NCBI GenBank assembly: GCA_031308135.1
Contig: JAHLJT010000631.1
Span: 37,905,890-37,969,889, forward strand
Length of the DNA stretch: 64,000 nucleotides
From: Acheta domesticus
Taxonomy: Eukaryota > Arthropoda > Insecta > Orthoptera > Gryllidae
Direction of reading: 5' to 3'
The notes beneath the pieces were generated by a model, which was not told where the DNA came from, searched no databases, and saw only the letters and a program-made list of their open reading frames with translations. Both the position numbers and the translations under genes were made by a program. Shown here piece after piece: positions 1 through 9,810 of this stretch (the stretch's first letter is position 1; every line of letters begins with the position of its first letter).

Positions 1-2
1 TG

Positions 3-338
3 ATGGGAAAAGCGCTGCTGGCGAATCCTCGCCGCCACGACCACCGCCGAGTGGTGATCTTGACGTGGTCATCAGCCTCCCCTTCGCGCCCCCAGGTAGA
101 CGCTCCGCTTCCTACATCACAGGAGGATCCCAATACCGTGCCTGACCCTGAAGTTGGCCCACCTGGGGCGCGAATCAATGACGAACCTGCACAAACAGAT
201 TCAGCGGAGGGAAGCACAACTCGCCCTGCGGGAACGATCACCTCCCTTGCCCGGTTTAACTCAACATGCATGCAACATGAATGCAGTCATGAAGTTGGGT
301 ATTCTGAAAATTTAATCTTACATAGTTTTGTAAATTAG
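3..338 (+). other. GC-rich open frame at left edge, unassigned
   Basis: An open frame of 111 codons, rich in Pro, Ala, Thr and Arg, ends at 338. The first 240 bp are GC-rich, and the minus strand is also open over the same stretch. Low-complexity segments such as PDPEVGPPGARINDEPAQ suggest a disordered region or the tail of a retroelement polyprotein, but no motif settles it. It does not match the expected next part of FAR on either strand. It may continue beyond the left edge. Confidence 0.2.
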
Positions 339-434
339 CTCTACTCATCGCATTTTTCATTCATCAAAAAAGTCAATAGTTTGTTCGCGAAGTATGCGTT
401 CAAGTCACACCTTTTGTATTCTAAGGAATCTCAC

Positions 435-627
435 CCCTTCCTGGCGACCTCGCAGCTGCACAAGATAATCCCCTTGACGACGATGTCGCAGGGAACGTAG
501 TCGATGAAGCAGTACGGGTCGCTGTAGCCCGTGTGCACCACGCCCTTTCCAGCGCCCACCATCATGCCAATGGGGCCGTTGAAGTTGTCGATCCAACCGG
601 GGAAGGGTTCAGTGTCGGTAGCCACCA
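435..627 (-). CDS. Fatty acyl-CoA reductase, exon 5 (last in window)
   Basis: A 193-bp exon with acceptor TTTTTGCAG and donor GTGAGA. Together with the G left by exon 4 it reads VVATDTEPFPGWIDNFNGPI, then GMMVGAGKGVVHT and DYVPCDIVVKGII. The family consensus here is EP.PGWIDN.NGP.G and GAGKG....DFVPVDIVVN, so the assignment is clear. It covers about residues 252-315. The intron separating it from exon 4 is 23.6 kb and holds most of the transposons of the left third of the window. The next exon, with the end of the Rossmann domain and the C-terminal FAR_C domain, is not visible between here and position 1. Confidence 0.9.
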
Positions 628-779
628 CTGCAAAAAGAACACGACAGTAGGAAAGATTCAGGAACTCTTAGTAATTGTTTCCGGGCACGTCAGTTGTCGT
701 TTTTCCCGTTAGAGAAGTACTTATTCTACCATGGAAGAAGGCGGTGTTCCTCCCGGCTGGAACGCTAGAACTGCCAACC

Positions 780-1160
780 TACACGTTGGCATGTGGGTGA
801 TTTTCCTCTTCACGTAACTCTCCCACAGCTGGGCGCCGCTCCAGTCGGCGATCTCTATGGTTCCGAAAGGTCCCCGACATGTAGTAATGTAATGCATGTA
901 AGAGTGTGTGTAAAAGGGCAGAAGAGGTAGAAAAGATCCGGTTTGTGGTCTGTTTCTTAGGGTACTGCTCCGACATTTACCTCAAAATTATCGGAGAAAC
1001 CACGGAAAACTACTGATCAGAGTAGTAGGCCGCTTCACTTTACACTCGGACAGTGCGGCTAACTGGACCTGGATGTAGGGTAGTATCGAAAAACCGTCAC
1101 CGTAGAACTCAAATCCTAGGATCTCCCGGTCAGAATTCGCTACCGATATAGCGGCAATGC
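780..1160 (-). repeat. tRNA-derived SINE, degraded copy (family S1)
   Basis: The same order of blocks as the better copy at 26405-26790 is recognisable: GCCGCTCCAG, an ATGCATGTAAG tract, the GAAAAGATC block, ATCGGAGAAA, and a decayed B-box end around 1100-1130. The copy is diverged by many point changes. It lies between FAR exon 5 and the Tc1 element, in intron 4. Confidence 0.5.
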
Positions 1161-1590
1161 TGGCTCTAAACTAACTCAGCCGGTTCAGCTGACTCTAAAC
1201 AAACTCTCAGAAACAGGCGCATCACGATATGATAAGTCGTGCGTTTTGCACTGCTCTTGCAAATTCCTGCGTATATTTACGCCATCCAAGAATGATAACG
1301 CAGCATGGTGACATTGCTTTGCATACTCACTACAAAAGGTCGTCATGTAAGCGCTGAAGAAGGGCTTAGCACTGCAACTACGCGGCATTCTTCCATAACG
1401 CCATCTGCATTTCCGTTAGAACTGATCTTTCAAACTCGCCACGAACAGTAATGTTGGTAGATAAACTGAGAGCTAAGTAAAATGATATCCATAGAAAACG
1501 CGATAGGCCTAGAAAAATAGTATTATGCATTTTGTCTCTAAAATTAATTTTTTCCAAACTCAGATGCTGTTTTCTCGAAAACTATATGTA
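1161..1590. other. Intronic sequence, nothing recognised
   Basis: AT-rich sequence of FAR intron 4 without a coding frame or a repeat I can place. Confidence 0.5.
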
Positions 1591-3081
1591 CTGGTGTTTG
1601 TGAAAATTGAAACACCAAGGAGACTAAAATGAAACTACAATGAGAACTACAATGAAATATATTCCACAGATTAGGAATATCAAAATATACATATGATTAA
1701 AATTACAAAACTGTACTTGCATTTTCACCTTGGGTACTTCGTTGGGTGTGAAGCCGCGCACTGCCATCCGAGCTTCTAGACGTCGTGGCATGGATTATTT
1801 TTTAAATGGTGAATTTATTTATTTATTTGTCAAAAAACAGTAAAAACTGTATATGACGTGGATTCAACTGTGGATTCAAAGAGAATCTGGATATGCTGCT
1901 GTCGAACACATTGCCACGCGGGTTCTTAGCGTGACCAAAAAGCATCGACAGTGGCTGCCGGAGGATGGGAACGGACAAGTTGCCGGCCGTTCATATCCCA
2001 GACATGTTCGATGGGCGACATGTCAGGCAAACATGCAGGCCAGAGAAGTAGTGGCACCCGTCGTTCATCGCAGAATGCTCGCACATTTCTCGCCACGTGC
2101 GGTCGCGCATTGTCTTGCTGAAATATGGACGCGGAACTGCTTGCAGGAGAGCCAGAACCTCGGTCTCTAAAACCTCCATAATGTAGCTGTTATTGTTTAG
2201 ATTTCCCTCAATACTTGTGAGGCGAGATCGCACATTCTACCCAATGGCGCCCAAAACCAGCACACTTGGCATTTGTTATGGCGCGGAACAATGCAGGCTG
2301 GCAGAATGCGATCACTACGGTATGGTCGAACACGTGCGCGGCCATTGCTGTAAACACAATCTGAAGCGAGAATCGTCCGAAAACTCATTTTGCCACTCAG
2401 CAAACCAGTGAACACGTTCACGTGCCCATTGCTATCTGAGGCGTTGGTGGTTTCTGGCCATCTCTGAGTCTCTGAAATCTGCCGCAGTGGTATGAGTGCC
2501 GCCAGTCCAGCTTTCAGCAGACTGTGTCGAACCCTCGATGCACACATGACCACACCCGTTGCAGTGCTCTTAAGTTGAGAGCAGAGTGTAGACGACGTCA
2601 TTTTGTCGGTTACGGCTATACGGACAAGATGCTGGGCATCTCGCACTGTTGTCACATTGTTTGGTCCAGTACCTGCTCATCGCTATGTACGACCATCCTT
2701 TATCCACAGATTACATACACACATCGCTATCGTAGCAGCGCACCCTGTTCGAGCCGCAATGTCCGACAAACCCGCTTCGCGCAGACCGATCGTTCTGCCT
2801 TGTTCCAACTCACTCCTAAGCTGTTATTGCGCCCTTTAGGGTCGACGAGACTTACCGGAACTTGCTTGCACGTTTCCACGTCGTTTAACGGCTCTGGCGC
2901 GACCTCATTTGGCGTAACACAGACTGACCTGTCACACTGAGAAGTGCCCTTCTAGGCCAACGTGCACGCCAGATCTATGCTAATGTAATCACTTCTTTTG
3001 GATCCAGTGTTGTACACATCCACCGATTTTTAAGTGATTCCCATCATTCCTTCTGGGTGTTGCAATTTTCACAAACACCAT
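1591..3081 (-). mobile_element. Tc1-like DNA transposon, complete ends, dead
   Basis: The ends are inverted repeats of about 31 bp, starting TGGTGTTTGTGAAAATTG at 1592 and its complement ending at 3080. Each is bounded by TA (1589-1590 and 3082-3083), the target-site duplication of the Tc1/mariner superfamily. The length of about 1.5 kb is normal for Tc1. The two ends differ at only a few positions, while the transposase inside is full of stops, so the copy is inactive but its borders are still exact. Confidence 0.75.
1840..2900 (-). pseudogene. Tc1-type transposase pseudogene
   Basis: Minus-strand translation gives, over several frames, a recognisable Tc1/DD34E transposase. TTVRDAQHLVRIAVTDK and SSTLCSQLKSTATGVVMCAS are the paired helix-turn-helix region. 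RARVRPYRS and LPACIVPRHN belong to the first part of the DDE domain, EGNLNNNSYIMEVL and QQDNAR-like remains follow, and DMSPIEHVWDM-like sequence closes the catalytic part. Several frameshifts and stops interrupt it, and the longest open piece is 152 codons. It cuts and pastes nothing now. Confidence 0.75.
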
Positions 3082-3440
3082 TAAATGTATTTACTGCATG
3101 GATCTTTCTAACTTAATGAAAAGTCTCTATTTTGCCTTTGGAGTATACATTAGGGGAATTTAAACTACATTAAAAATACTCGTATTACTATTTTACACAG
3201 TTAACCCTTCGATGGTCGCGTGGAATCCTAGTGTAATCCAGTCGTATTCATTCGCTGTTTACAGCGAAAGTTGACAAACTTGTGGCATGGACTTTTCAGA
3301 ACCTTTCGTATGAGGCCTCATCTATTGAATTATAGCGAAATATGACTTAAGTGATAACTGCAGCACTAGCGATAAGCGTCGGAAACAGCTTGGATTAGAA
3401 GAGTAATTCGCACCACTCGCCGTTCAGTTTCTGACCTAAG

Positions 3441-3785
3441 CTGACACCATGAATATCGCTGCAATCGCTGCTTTGAATATTTATGCAACGTACAACAGTG
3501 GAGAAAGGTTGATCAGAAAGGAATTTCTAAAGGATCTTGCTTTGTCCTTTACGAAAGCAGGAATGAAAAGGATGATCGAGAAAAAATTGTGCCGACAGCA
3601 ATAAGTACAGTGGGAGACTTCTACTGGGAATCCGAGAAGACGCCGAGGGATCAACAGAGTCAACAGAGGACAACGTGGAATGTTATCTCTGTGGACATAA
3701 ACACAACAAGAATACTCGATATTACTGCAAAAATTGTACCCAGTGGGTGTGCCACATTCAGAAAATCTGTGAGATATGCTTCTGA
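3441..3785 (+). pseudogene. piggyBac-like transposase, C-terminal remnant
   Basis: From 3449 a frame reads MNIAAIAALNIYATYNSGER, then RKEFLKDLALSF, the last helix of the DDE_Tnp_1_7 (piggyBac) catalytic domain. After a frameshift near 3600 a second frame reads VECYLCGHKHNKNTRYYCKN, then CTQWVCHIQKICEICF and a stop. That is the C-terminal cysteine-rich (C2HC/RING-like) zinc domain that binds the transposon ends. Only about the last 110 residues are left; the catalytic aspartates and the terminal repeats are missing. It lies in FAR intron 4. Confidence 0.65.
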
Positions 3786-4149
3786 TGGTGACATTGAAAC
3801 ACATTCAGAATAGAGGATCCACATGTTTAAACAAATTTATCAAATAGCTTTATTTAATAATCGTAATTCAAACCATAACAAATACACAACACAAAGAGCA
3901 CAAGAATTTCCAAAAATAAATATCTACTCGCATGTATTGGAGGGCATTTGTTTAAAGACATAATACATGCATTTGTGTGTAGCGTTTTATAGAATTTGTA
4001 ATATGTCAGCATTGTAATAAATTTTTAGTATTTTGTAAATGTTCAATGTTTTAGATACCATCACCCTACCATATTTGAACTAAAGGGCGATTTATTTTGT
4101 AAAATATTATTAATATTTTTTCAATTGATTACAATTGTAATCCACGCTA
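3786..4149. other. AT-rich intronic sequence, nothing recognised
   Basis: No coding frame and no repeat end could be placed here; it lies between the piggyBac remnant and the 3' end of the CR1-like LINE. Confidence 0.5.
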
Positions 4150-4377
4150 CCACTCGCGTTCCAATTCTGAGCGCTAGCAATAGATAGGTAATTTATTTAA
4201 TTTCCTTTGGGCATTAAGCCCGGTGGCAAATTCTTTGCACATAATGTACATCAATGCAATAAAATAATACTATGGGAACACTAAAATGCATACAAAACGA
4301 TATTATTTTAAGGCGTGCCTACTAAATGCAGAGTCACTTCACAGTCTACTGATTTTATAGCTTATTACTAGAATCTA

Positions 4378-5980
4378 ATCTTAACCTAAACGTCTTGATT
4401 TTTGTGGGCAAAGTCTCCATTAGTGTTGCAGGCAATCTATTCCACGTCTCTATAGTTCTATTTACAAAACTGTATTTCTCAACATCAGTTCTCTGTTTCC
4501 TTGAACGATTTTTTTAATATGGTCGTGACGTGCTAAGTAATCGGGATCATGCATTCTTTCCTGAATTTCCCTCCATGCTGAATTTTTTCTAATGCTTTGT
4601 AAAATATACACAACCTCCCTTTTTTCCTACGGCTCGCCAATGATTCGCAATTCGATATTTTGTTGGATAAATTTCCTAGCGAATTTTCCCTTTTCACAAA
4701 TTTTGCTGCTACTTTCTGAACTCTTTCGATGAAGTTTACTTGGCCCTTTCTATATGGATCCCAACACGCAGTTCCTTACTCTAAAATCGGACGCACAATG
4801 TTTTTTATGCTAATTCCCTTGATTTACTTCCTTACACTCGCATTACAACGTGTAAACATTTCCACGCCTTCCCAATAGTAAAGTTGATGTGCTCCCCCAT
4901 CCAAGTTGCTCATTAATTATTATCCCCAGATATTTGCAACTAGTTACCTGTGGAATTATCTTACCTCCAATCAAATAGTTAAATGCCTCTTTATTTCTAC
5001 TACGCGTAAAACTATTTTGCATTTATCCGGATTTACCTTCATTCTATTGATTTTCGTCCATTCTTCCAAGCATCACAAGTCGCGCTGTAATTTATCCTGA
5101 TCCGATACGTTCTCAATCTTTCTGTAAATAAGGCAGTCGTCCGCAAAAAGTTTAATTTTTGAATCAATTCCATCTGCTATATCATTTACATACTCCAAAT
5201 ATAGTAAAGGTCCAAGTACACTCCCCTGTGGAACCCCAGACGTTACACTGACTTTCCGACAAGCTATTTCCCACCCTTACCTGCTGGTGCCGGTTATTTA
5301 GAAAATTCTTAATCCACAGTATCACTCTCGCATCTAGCCCTATCTTGTCTAGTTTTTCAAGTAGTCTATCATGGGGGACAAGATCAAAAGCCCTTGTAAA
5401 GTCTATTACCGCCGCGCCGATTCTATCGCCTGCATCTAGTGCATCCGCGATGTCCTGAGAAAAAGCTATTGTTTGACTTTCGCACGAGTAACCCTTTCTG
5501 AACCCATGCTGCCCCACAAATAGCCAATTTTCTCTACTCCACACGTTTCTAATGTGTTCAGTGATTAGGTGCTCCATCAGCTTACAGACAACTGATGTTA
5601 GGCTAACAAGCGGATCATTTTTAACTTCTGATCGAGATCCCACCCTTATAAATGGGAACAACAAATGCTCATTTCCAATCCTGAGGAATACTTGAATAAT
5701 TTTATGTAATATCAAGAAGTCGCAACAGATACGGAAGCATGGCTTCACTTCCCGCTTTTAATAAGTCTCCCGAAATGCCGTCCGGGCCCACAGATTTATT
5801 CTTTCCTAAACTCGCTATTCTTTTTCGAAGATCACGTGGTCTAGCGATCATTCTTTCTCCCCACCCGTTCAAAGCAGATACGCCATTTTTTGCTGCAAAT
5901 ACCGAACCAAAAAAGGAATTAAAGAGTTTTGCTTTGTCTTTGCTCTCTGTAATTTTGTTTTCATTTGCATCTCTTAACAC
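4378..5980 (-). pseudogene. CR1-like LINE reverse transcriptase, frameshifted
   Basis: Pieces in several frames spell a CR1-type RT. LRKRIASLGKNKSVGPDGIS is RT-0/1, SLTSVVCKLMEHLITEHIR and FVGQHGFRKGYSCESQ follow, and AAVIDFTRAFDLVPHDRLL carries the first catalytic Asp. SVTSGVPQGSVLGPLLYL lies near 5235-5180 in another frame, LFADDCLIYRKI holds the two catalytic Asp (about 5155-5115), and LEEWTKINRMKVNPDKCK comes next. The end is the usual R.DVEKYSFVNRTIETWNRLP segment at about 4480-4440. At least four frame changes are needed. Confidence 0.75.
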
Positions 5981-6430
5981 AGGAATGTTCTCCCTATTTC
6001 CCTTTCGTCTTTCTTACGTTTTTGAAGAACTGATTTGCCCCCTGCTTAGACTCGGATAATATACTTCGTAAGAAATTTTCCTTTGCGGCCAGTTTCTCTT
6101 GGAGAAGCACCCTAGATAGAATCTTGAATTTTTCCCTATTTTCTGCACTTCTCCCGTGCTTTCCGTAAGCTGTTCTTTTTATTTAAGTTTCTTTATAGTA
6201 CTCGGGATCTGGGTTCTTTTTAAGATATTTCTGTGGTACGAAACGCTCTCTTCCCTGAATTACAATTTTTTTATAGTTCATCCAGATTTCCTTTATGCTG
6301 CTTCACGTACTACACCAGTCTGAGTAATTTGCTCTTAGATATTCCTGTAAACCCTTTGCATTTACCTTATGATACTGATAGACCTTTGTAGGTTGAGAAT
6401 CTTCGACACGAGAAACGTCCCCTGCTATTT

Positions 6431-6905
6431 CTAAAATGACCATTGGCCTATTTCTAAAATGGCCGCGGAATGGCCACTAATCCCCTGCACCACTTCACAG
6501 CTAACGAGCAAGTCCTCTGAAAGGATTAGAAAGGCGTCCAGCAGCGCCCCTTCCCTTGTTGGCTCCCGAACAACCAGGGTGAATCCGTTTTCCCAAACTA
6601 ACTCATTTACACTGGCTTGTGCCCCTTCACCATGAGTCACCTCGCCCGCCCAGTTTACACACGGAATATTTAAGTCTCCCCCGATTATGCAACATTTATT
6701 TTTACCGTTCTCTTTACGCATTAGCTCACTAAGTTTATTAAGCATTTCTAAATGTTCATTTGGAGACCTGTGTGCACCAATTATTTCCAATGTTCTATTT
6801 GAGCATTTGCATTTGATTTCAACGTTTAACATCTCGAATTCCGCGTCTTTCCAGACCTCTTCTGCATTCAAACTAGAAACACAAATTAACGTCCCAGCTC
6901 CGCGT
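6431..6905 (-). pseudogene. LINE AP endonuclease, N-terminally deleted
   Basis: The reading frame enters as GAGTLICVSSLNAEEVWKDA and continues FEMLNVEIKCK, EIIGAHRSP, CIIGGDLNIPCVNW (the GDxN catalytic motif) and GISGHSAAILEI (the SDH block, degraded to SGH). It is the C-terminal two thirds of an exonuclease-endonuclease-phosphatase domain that nicks target DNA. The first third, with the catalytic Asn and Glu, is missing at the junction with the SGNH domain. A degraded linker to RT follows down to about 6000. Confidence 0.75.
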
Positions 6906-7338
6906 AGGCCTCATTCACTTTCCTAGTGTGTCTCCACACAATATCCCTCCTCCGTAGACCGCTTAGAACAATCTTAGCATTTGGGAATTTCTTCTTGGTC
7001 ACCGTGACCAATTCGTATATTCCTCTGGTTAATACGTCCAAATTTCTGCTCTTCAGATCGTTGGTACCGACATGCAGAATCACTGTACCTACTGCTCTTA
7101 AGCTGCTTCTCTTTACATATCTTTTCATTTGTTCTATCCTTATCCCTGGCAAACATTCTACTTGTACATTTTCACAATTGCCGGTATGTCGCACGATGGA
7201 GTCGTCTAAAACAAGTACTTCACCCTTACTTTTCAGATCGTCTACACTCTCCCCCGCAAAAATGTTTTCCCCAATTGTTCTTGCATTTTCCTCATCACAC
7301 ATACTACACGTGTCACTTGTATCCACATCTTTTTCCAA
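6886..7338 (-). pseudogene. LINE-encoded SGNH hydrolase (esterase) domain, C-terminally truncated
   Basis: An open frame of 150 residues. VLVLDDSIVRHTG is block I (nucleophile Ser in the GDS-like motif, here DDS), LPGIRIEQMKRYV follows, and VGTVILHVGTNDLKSRN carries block III (GxND) of the SGNH/GDSL family. KKKFPNAKIVLSGLRRR is the next strand. Such esterase-like domains occur in ORF1 of CR1-type LINEs. The frame ends VNEAYAELGR, where the family would continue to the catalytic Asp-x-x-His block; that block is absent because a deletion fuses this point to the endonuclease near 6905. It was therefore not catalytically complete at the end of this copy's life. Confidence 0.7.
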
Positions 7339-7462
7339 AACCTGATCACCAGTGCTCTTCTAGCTCCTTGTTCCTAAGTTGCAGCTCGCATATTTTCTTC
7401 TGCGCCTCCGCTCGTTCTACCTCCAGCTTCTGAAACCGCCTCTCATTTCTTTCGCATTTATT

Positions 7463-7660
7463 TCACTTGTTGCCATCTTCCACGCTAGGACCAGGATTTT
7501 CTTCGATACCTCCAATTAACAACAACGTGACAAGAATTGCAGCACACAACAATGCCTCTCCAAGACTACCAATGTCACTTGCACAAGACATGCGTCTTTG
7601 TATGCCAGTTGCGCCCCCCCCCCCAACTCGCGCCCGGTGTACCTTGAAACAGCAGCCCAT
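7463..7660 (-). pseudogene. LINE ORF1 N-terminus with 2A-like ribosome-skipping motif
   Basis: The frame encodes 65 residues: MGCCFKVHR, a Gly-rich run (GGGGA), a hydrophobic stretch ALLCAAILVTLLLIGG, then IEENPGPSVEDGNK and a stop. GGIEENPGP (7513-7487) matches the 2A consensus D(V/I)ExNPGP except that the Asp is Gly. 2A-like peptides preceded by a hydrophobic leader are known at the start of ORFs in some CR1-type LINEs, where they act in cis by ribosome skipping or as signal peptides. After the stop, another frame continues with a heptad-rich segment (FQKLEVERAEAQKKICELQL) that would be the ORF1 coiled coil. So a frameshift separates 2A from the coiled coil in this copy. Confidence 0.65.
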
Positions 7661-7740
7661 CGCCTTTCACTTCTACCAGCGGAGCCTCCCAGAACACGTC
7701 CACACCCTTCGACGACCAAACACAGAATGAAGGGTTAAAA

Positions 7741-8255
7741 ATATTTCAGTGTATTTAAAAATCATATTTCATGCAGCATGTTTCTGAGAGAGGAGATATA
7801 GTTTGATACGTCATAAATATTATATTTATAAAATAAAAAAAATATTTTGTTTGCAAATAACTCTCTTTCCAAATGTATAAATAAAATTATTATTTATGTC
7901 AAAAGCATAATATTTATTAATACCATACATTTAAATGTAAAATACCATACAATTTACATGACCTATTAAATATTTTTTAATTTAAATAATAGACGTTCTA
8001 CACTAAAATTGGGTTTAGTATCCCTCGGAGAAATGCCGATTATCAGAAGAAAACAGAAACAGTATTCCTGACGGAAACTACTGAAAATCAAAATGACTCT
8101 TGAAGAGAAAGAATTTCGTGAAGAAGTGAGCACTTTCTACGTCAAGAAGAAATTCAGAAGGCACTCAGATTATTGAAAAATAAAACAATACTTCTACGCT
8201 ATTCCTAAAAAAAATTAGAAATACTGAAGAAAAAAATTAACGTCATTTGACAGAA
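7741..8255. other. AT-rich intronic sequence, nothing recognised
   Basis: Very AT-rich with short A and T runs; no coding frame or repeat border seen before the R1 copy starts. Confidence 0.5.
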
Positions 8256-8256
8256 C

Positions 8257-9810
8257 ATATTTTTACTTTCCCGCATAAGTACGTACATACGGAGTAATAT
8301 ACGCAATATAGGGAAAGTTATATAATACTGCGCGAAAAAATGGCAAATTTTCGGCAGAAAAAAATCGTTGCCGGGCCGTGATAACAAAAAAGGGGATAAA
8401 ACCAGCTGTTAAGAAAAAATCCCCTAACACGTGGTGGAGCCAGAATCCCTGTTTTGTAACTCATTCATACCGAAAACCCAATTGAAAGCAAAACATCCGT
8501 CCATCTGTCCGGTGTAACACGTTGTGAACAACACTAACGCCTAAACTATACATACAATTTCTTCCAAATTGAAGAAATCCCTGTACACCTGGGCCGAGTC
8601 GAAGCTCTGAGATTTTGAAAAACATTAACTTTTGGGGGTCCTTACATGAAGACCCCCGGACATTTTCATTTTTTTTTCGAAAAGGGATCCAATTTTTTTC
8701 TTATGTAAGAATAAAGAAAAAACTTATAAAGGTAGCATAGGTACGATTTTCACGGTTAAATCTGAATTTCCGAAAATTTCAAAAGTTCTATGTTTTTTTG
8801 TCGTCTTCCTACAATTACAAAATTGAAGATACTGATTTTCCCTCCAAATAAAATTTGTTCTCCAAAGTGAGTTCTTTCATTAAGGTCACGTACAGTTTTT
8901 GAAAATTTTAGTAGTTTTCGGGCAATATTGTGAAAATACAAAAACAAGATTTTCTAAAAAAACAGCTCCAAAGTTTTCTTTAAATTTTTGGTAGGGATAG
9001 TGCTAAATGTACTCTGTGAGATCATATAAACGCCATATTGCTCTATTCTTTTGCTTTTTCAAAAATTACAAAAATATATGTTGACTTGTCTCTCACGTCG
9101 TCAATATTTCCACTGTCGGCCATTTGTTGACATTATTAATGAGCACATGTGCTTTAAATAATGTCAAGTAAAGTTTCTCAAAAACTCAACTGTTTTCTGT
9201 GAAAACTAGCTCAAATTTTCGTATTTTTAGAAACACTCAAACCCCATTTTCTCATAAATGTCTCCCAAGTTTTTCTTCAAACTTTTCAAACGGATGGTTC
9301 TAACTGCACTCTTTAATATGACGTAAAGTTTATTTTGTGGATTTTTTTGTTTTTTCAAAACTTCCACAATTTTTTTAAAGATCTCTCACACCTTTAATAT
9401 GCACATTACCAGCAATTTGTAAACATTATTATATTTGTGAGTGTAAGTGCATCAAATGACTTCAAATGAAGTTTCTTGAGAACTAAAATATTTTCTGTTG
9501 AAAAGAGCTTCAAATTTCTAATTTTTAGTAGCGCTTAAACCCCTTAAACGCTTTTCATAAAAACGGCGCCAAATTTTTAAAGAAAATTGCTATTTAGGAC
9601 GAGGTTTTACTGTTCTTTCATATTCTAAAATTAGTATTTTCGTTCTACCATTAGAAAAACGAAAAATTAAGAAAATGTCAAACAAATGTACTTTGGGCTG
9701 TGATAGATAGCAGCTGGCACGAGTATATGGCAATTCCGAATAGCTAGCCGAGACCCAAGGAAATAAAAAACTAATACGGTAAAGTCTGCCTAATTCTGCA
9801 GCACCACTAG
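8257..9810 (+). repeat. AT-rich repeat family R1, copy A (nearly complete)
   Basis: It begins TTTTTACTTTCCCGCATAAG and ends ...CTGCAGCACCACTAG. In between come the GGGAAAGTT and GCGCGAAAAAATGGC block, a CCGGGCC block, GTCCGTCC-like text, and a body in which the phrase (A)CGGCTCCAAATTTTT recurs near 8962, 9256 and 9562. Those points divide it into diverged units of about 300 bp. The right end (9680-9810) is the GGCAGCTGG...CACTAG segment found inverted at the left end of other copies. No protein frame is present. It lies in FAR intron 4. I cannot assign it to a known superfamily. Confidence 0.7.

Larger units (their letters stand above)
4150..7740 (-). mobile_element. CR1-like LINE with 2A-like peptide and SGNH-hydrolase domain
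   Basis: A near full-span non-LTR retrotransposon in minus orientation, about 3.6 kb. In order: a 2A-like N-terminus (7660-7463), a coiled coil (about 7460-7350), an SGNH hydrolase (7338-6890), an AP endonuclease (6905-6431), reverse transcriptase (5980-4560), a C-terminal segment ending RTIETWNRLP...RLRLDSSNKL (about 4378), and a 3' UTR with a GGGC/GCCC hairpin (4209-4221). This domain set is that of the CR1 branch. Frameshifts and stops are frequent and an internal deletion joins hydrolase to endonuclease, so it is dead. It lies inside FAR intron 4 in the same orientation as the gene. Confidence 0.75.

Noticed and set aside
7487..7513. Viral origin of the 2A-like motif
   Set aside because: The motif is followed by a coiled coil, SGNH hydrolase, AP endonuclease and CR1-type RT on the same strand, so it belongs to a LINE. 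No viral gene is present in the window.
7467..7730. Plus-strand frame over the 2A-like region
   Set aside because: Shadow frame; only the minus strand shows ordered LINE motifs.
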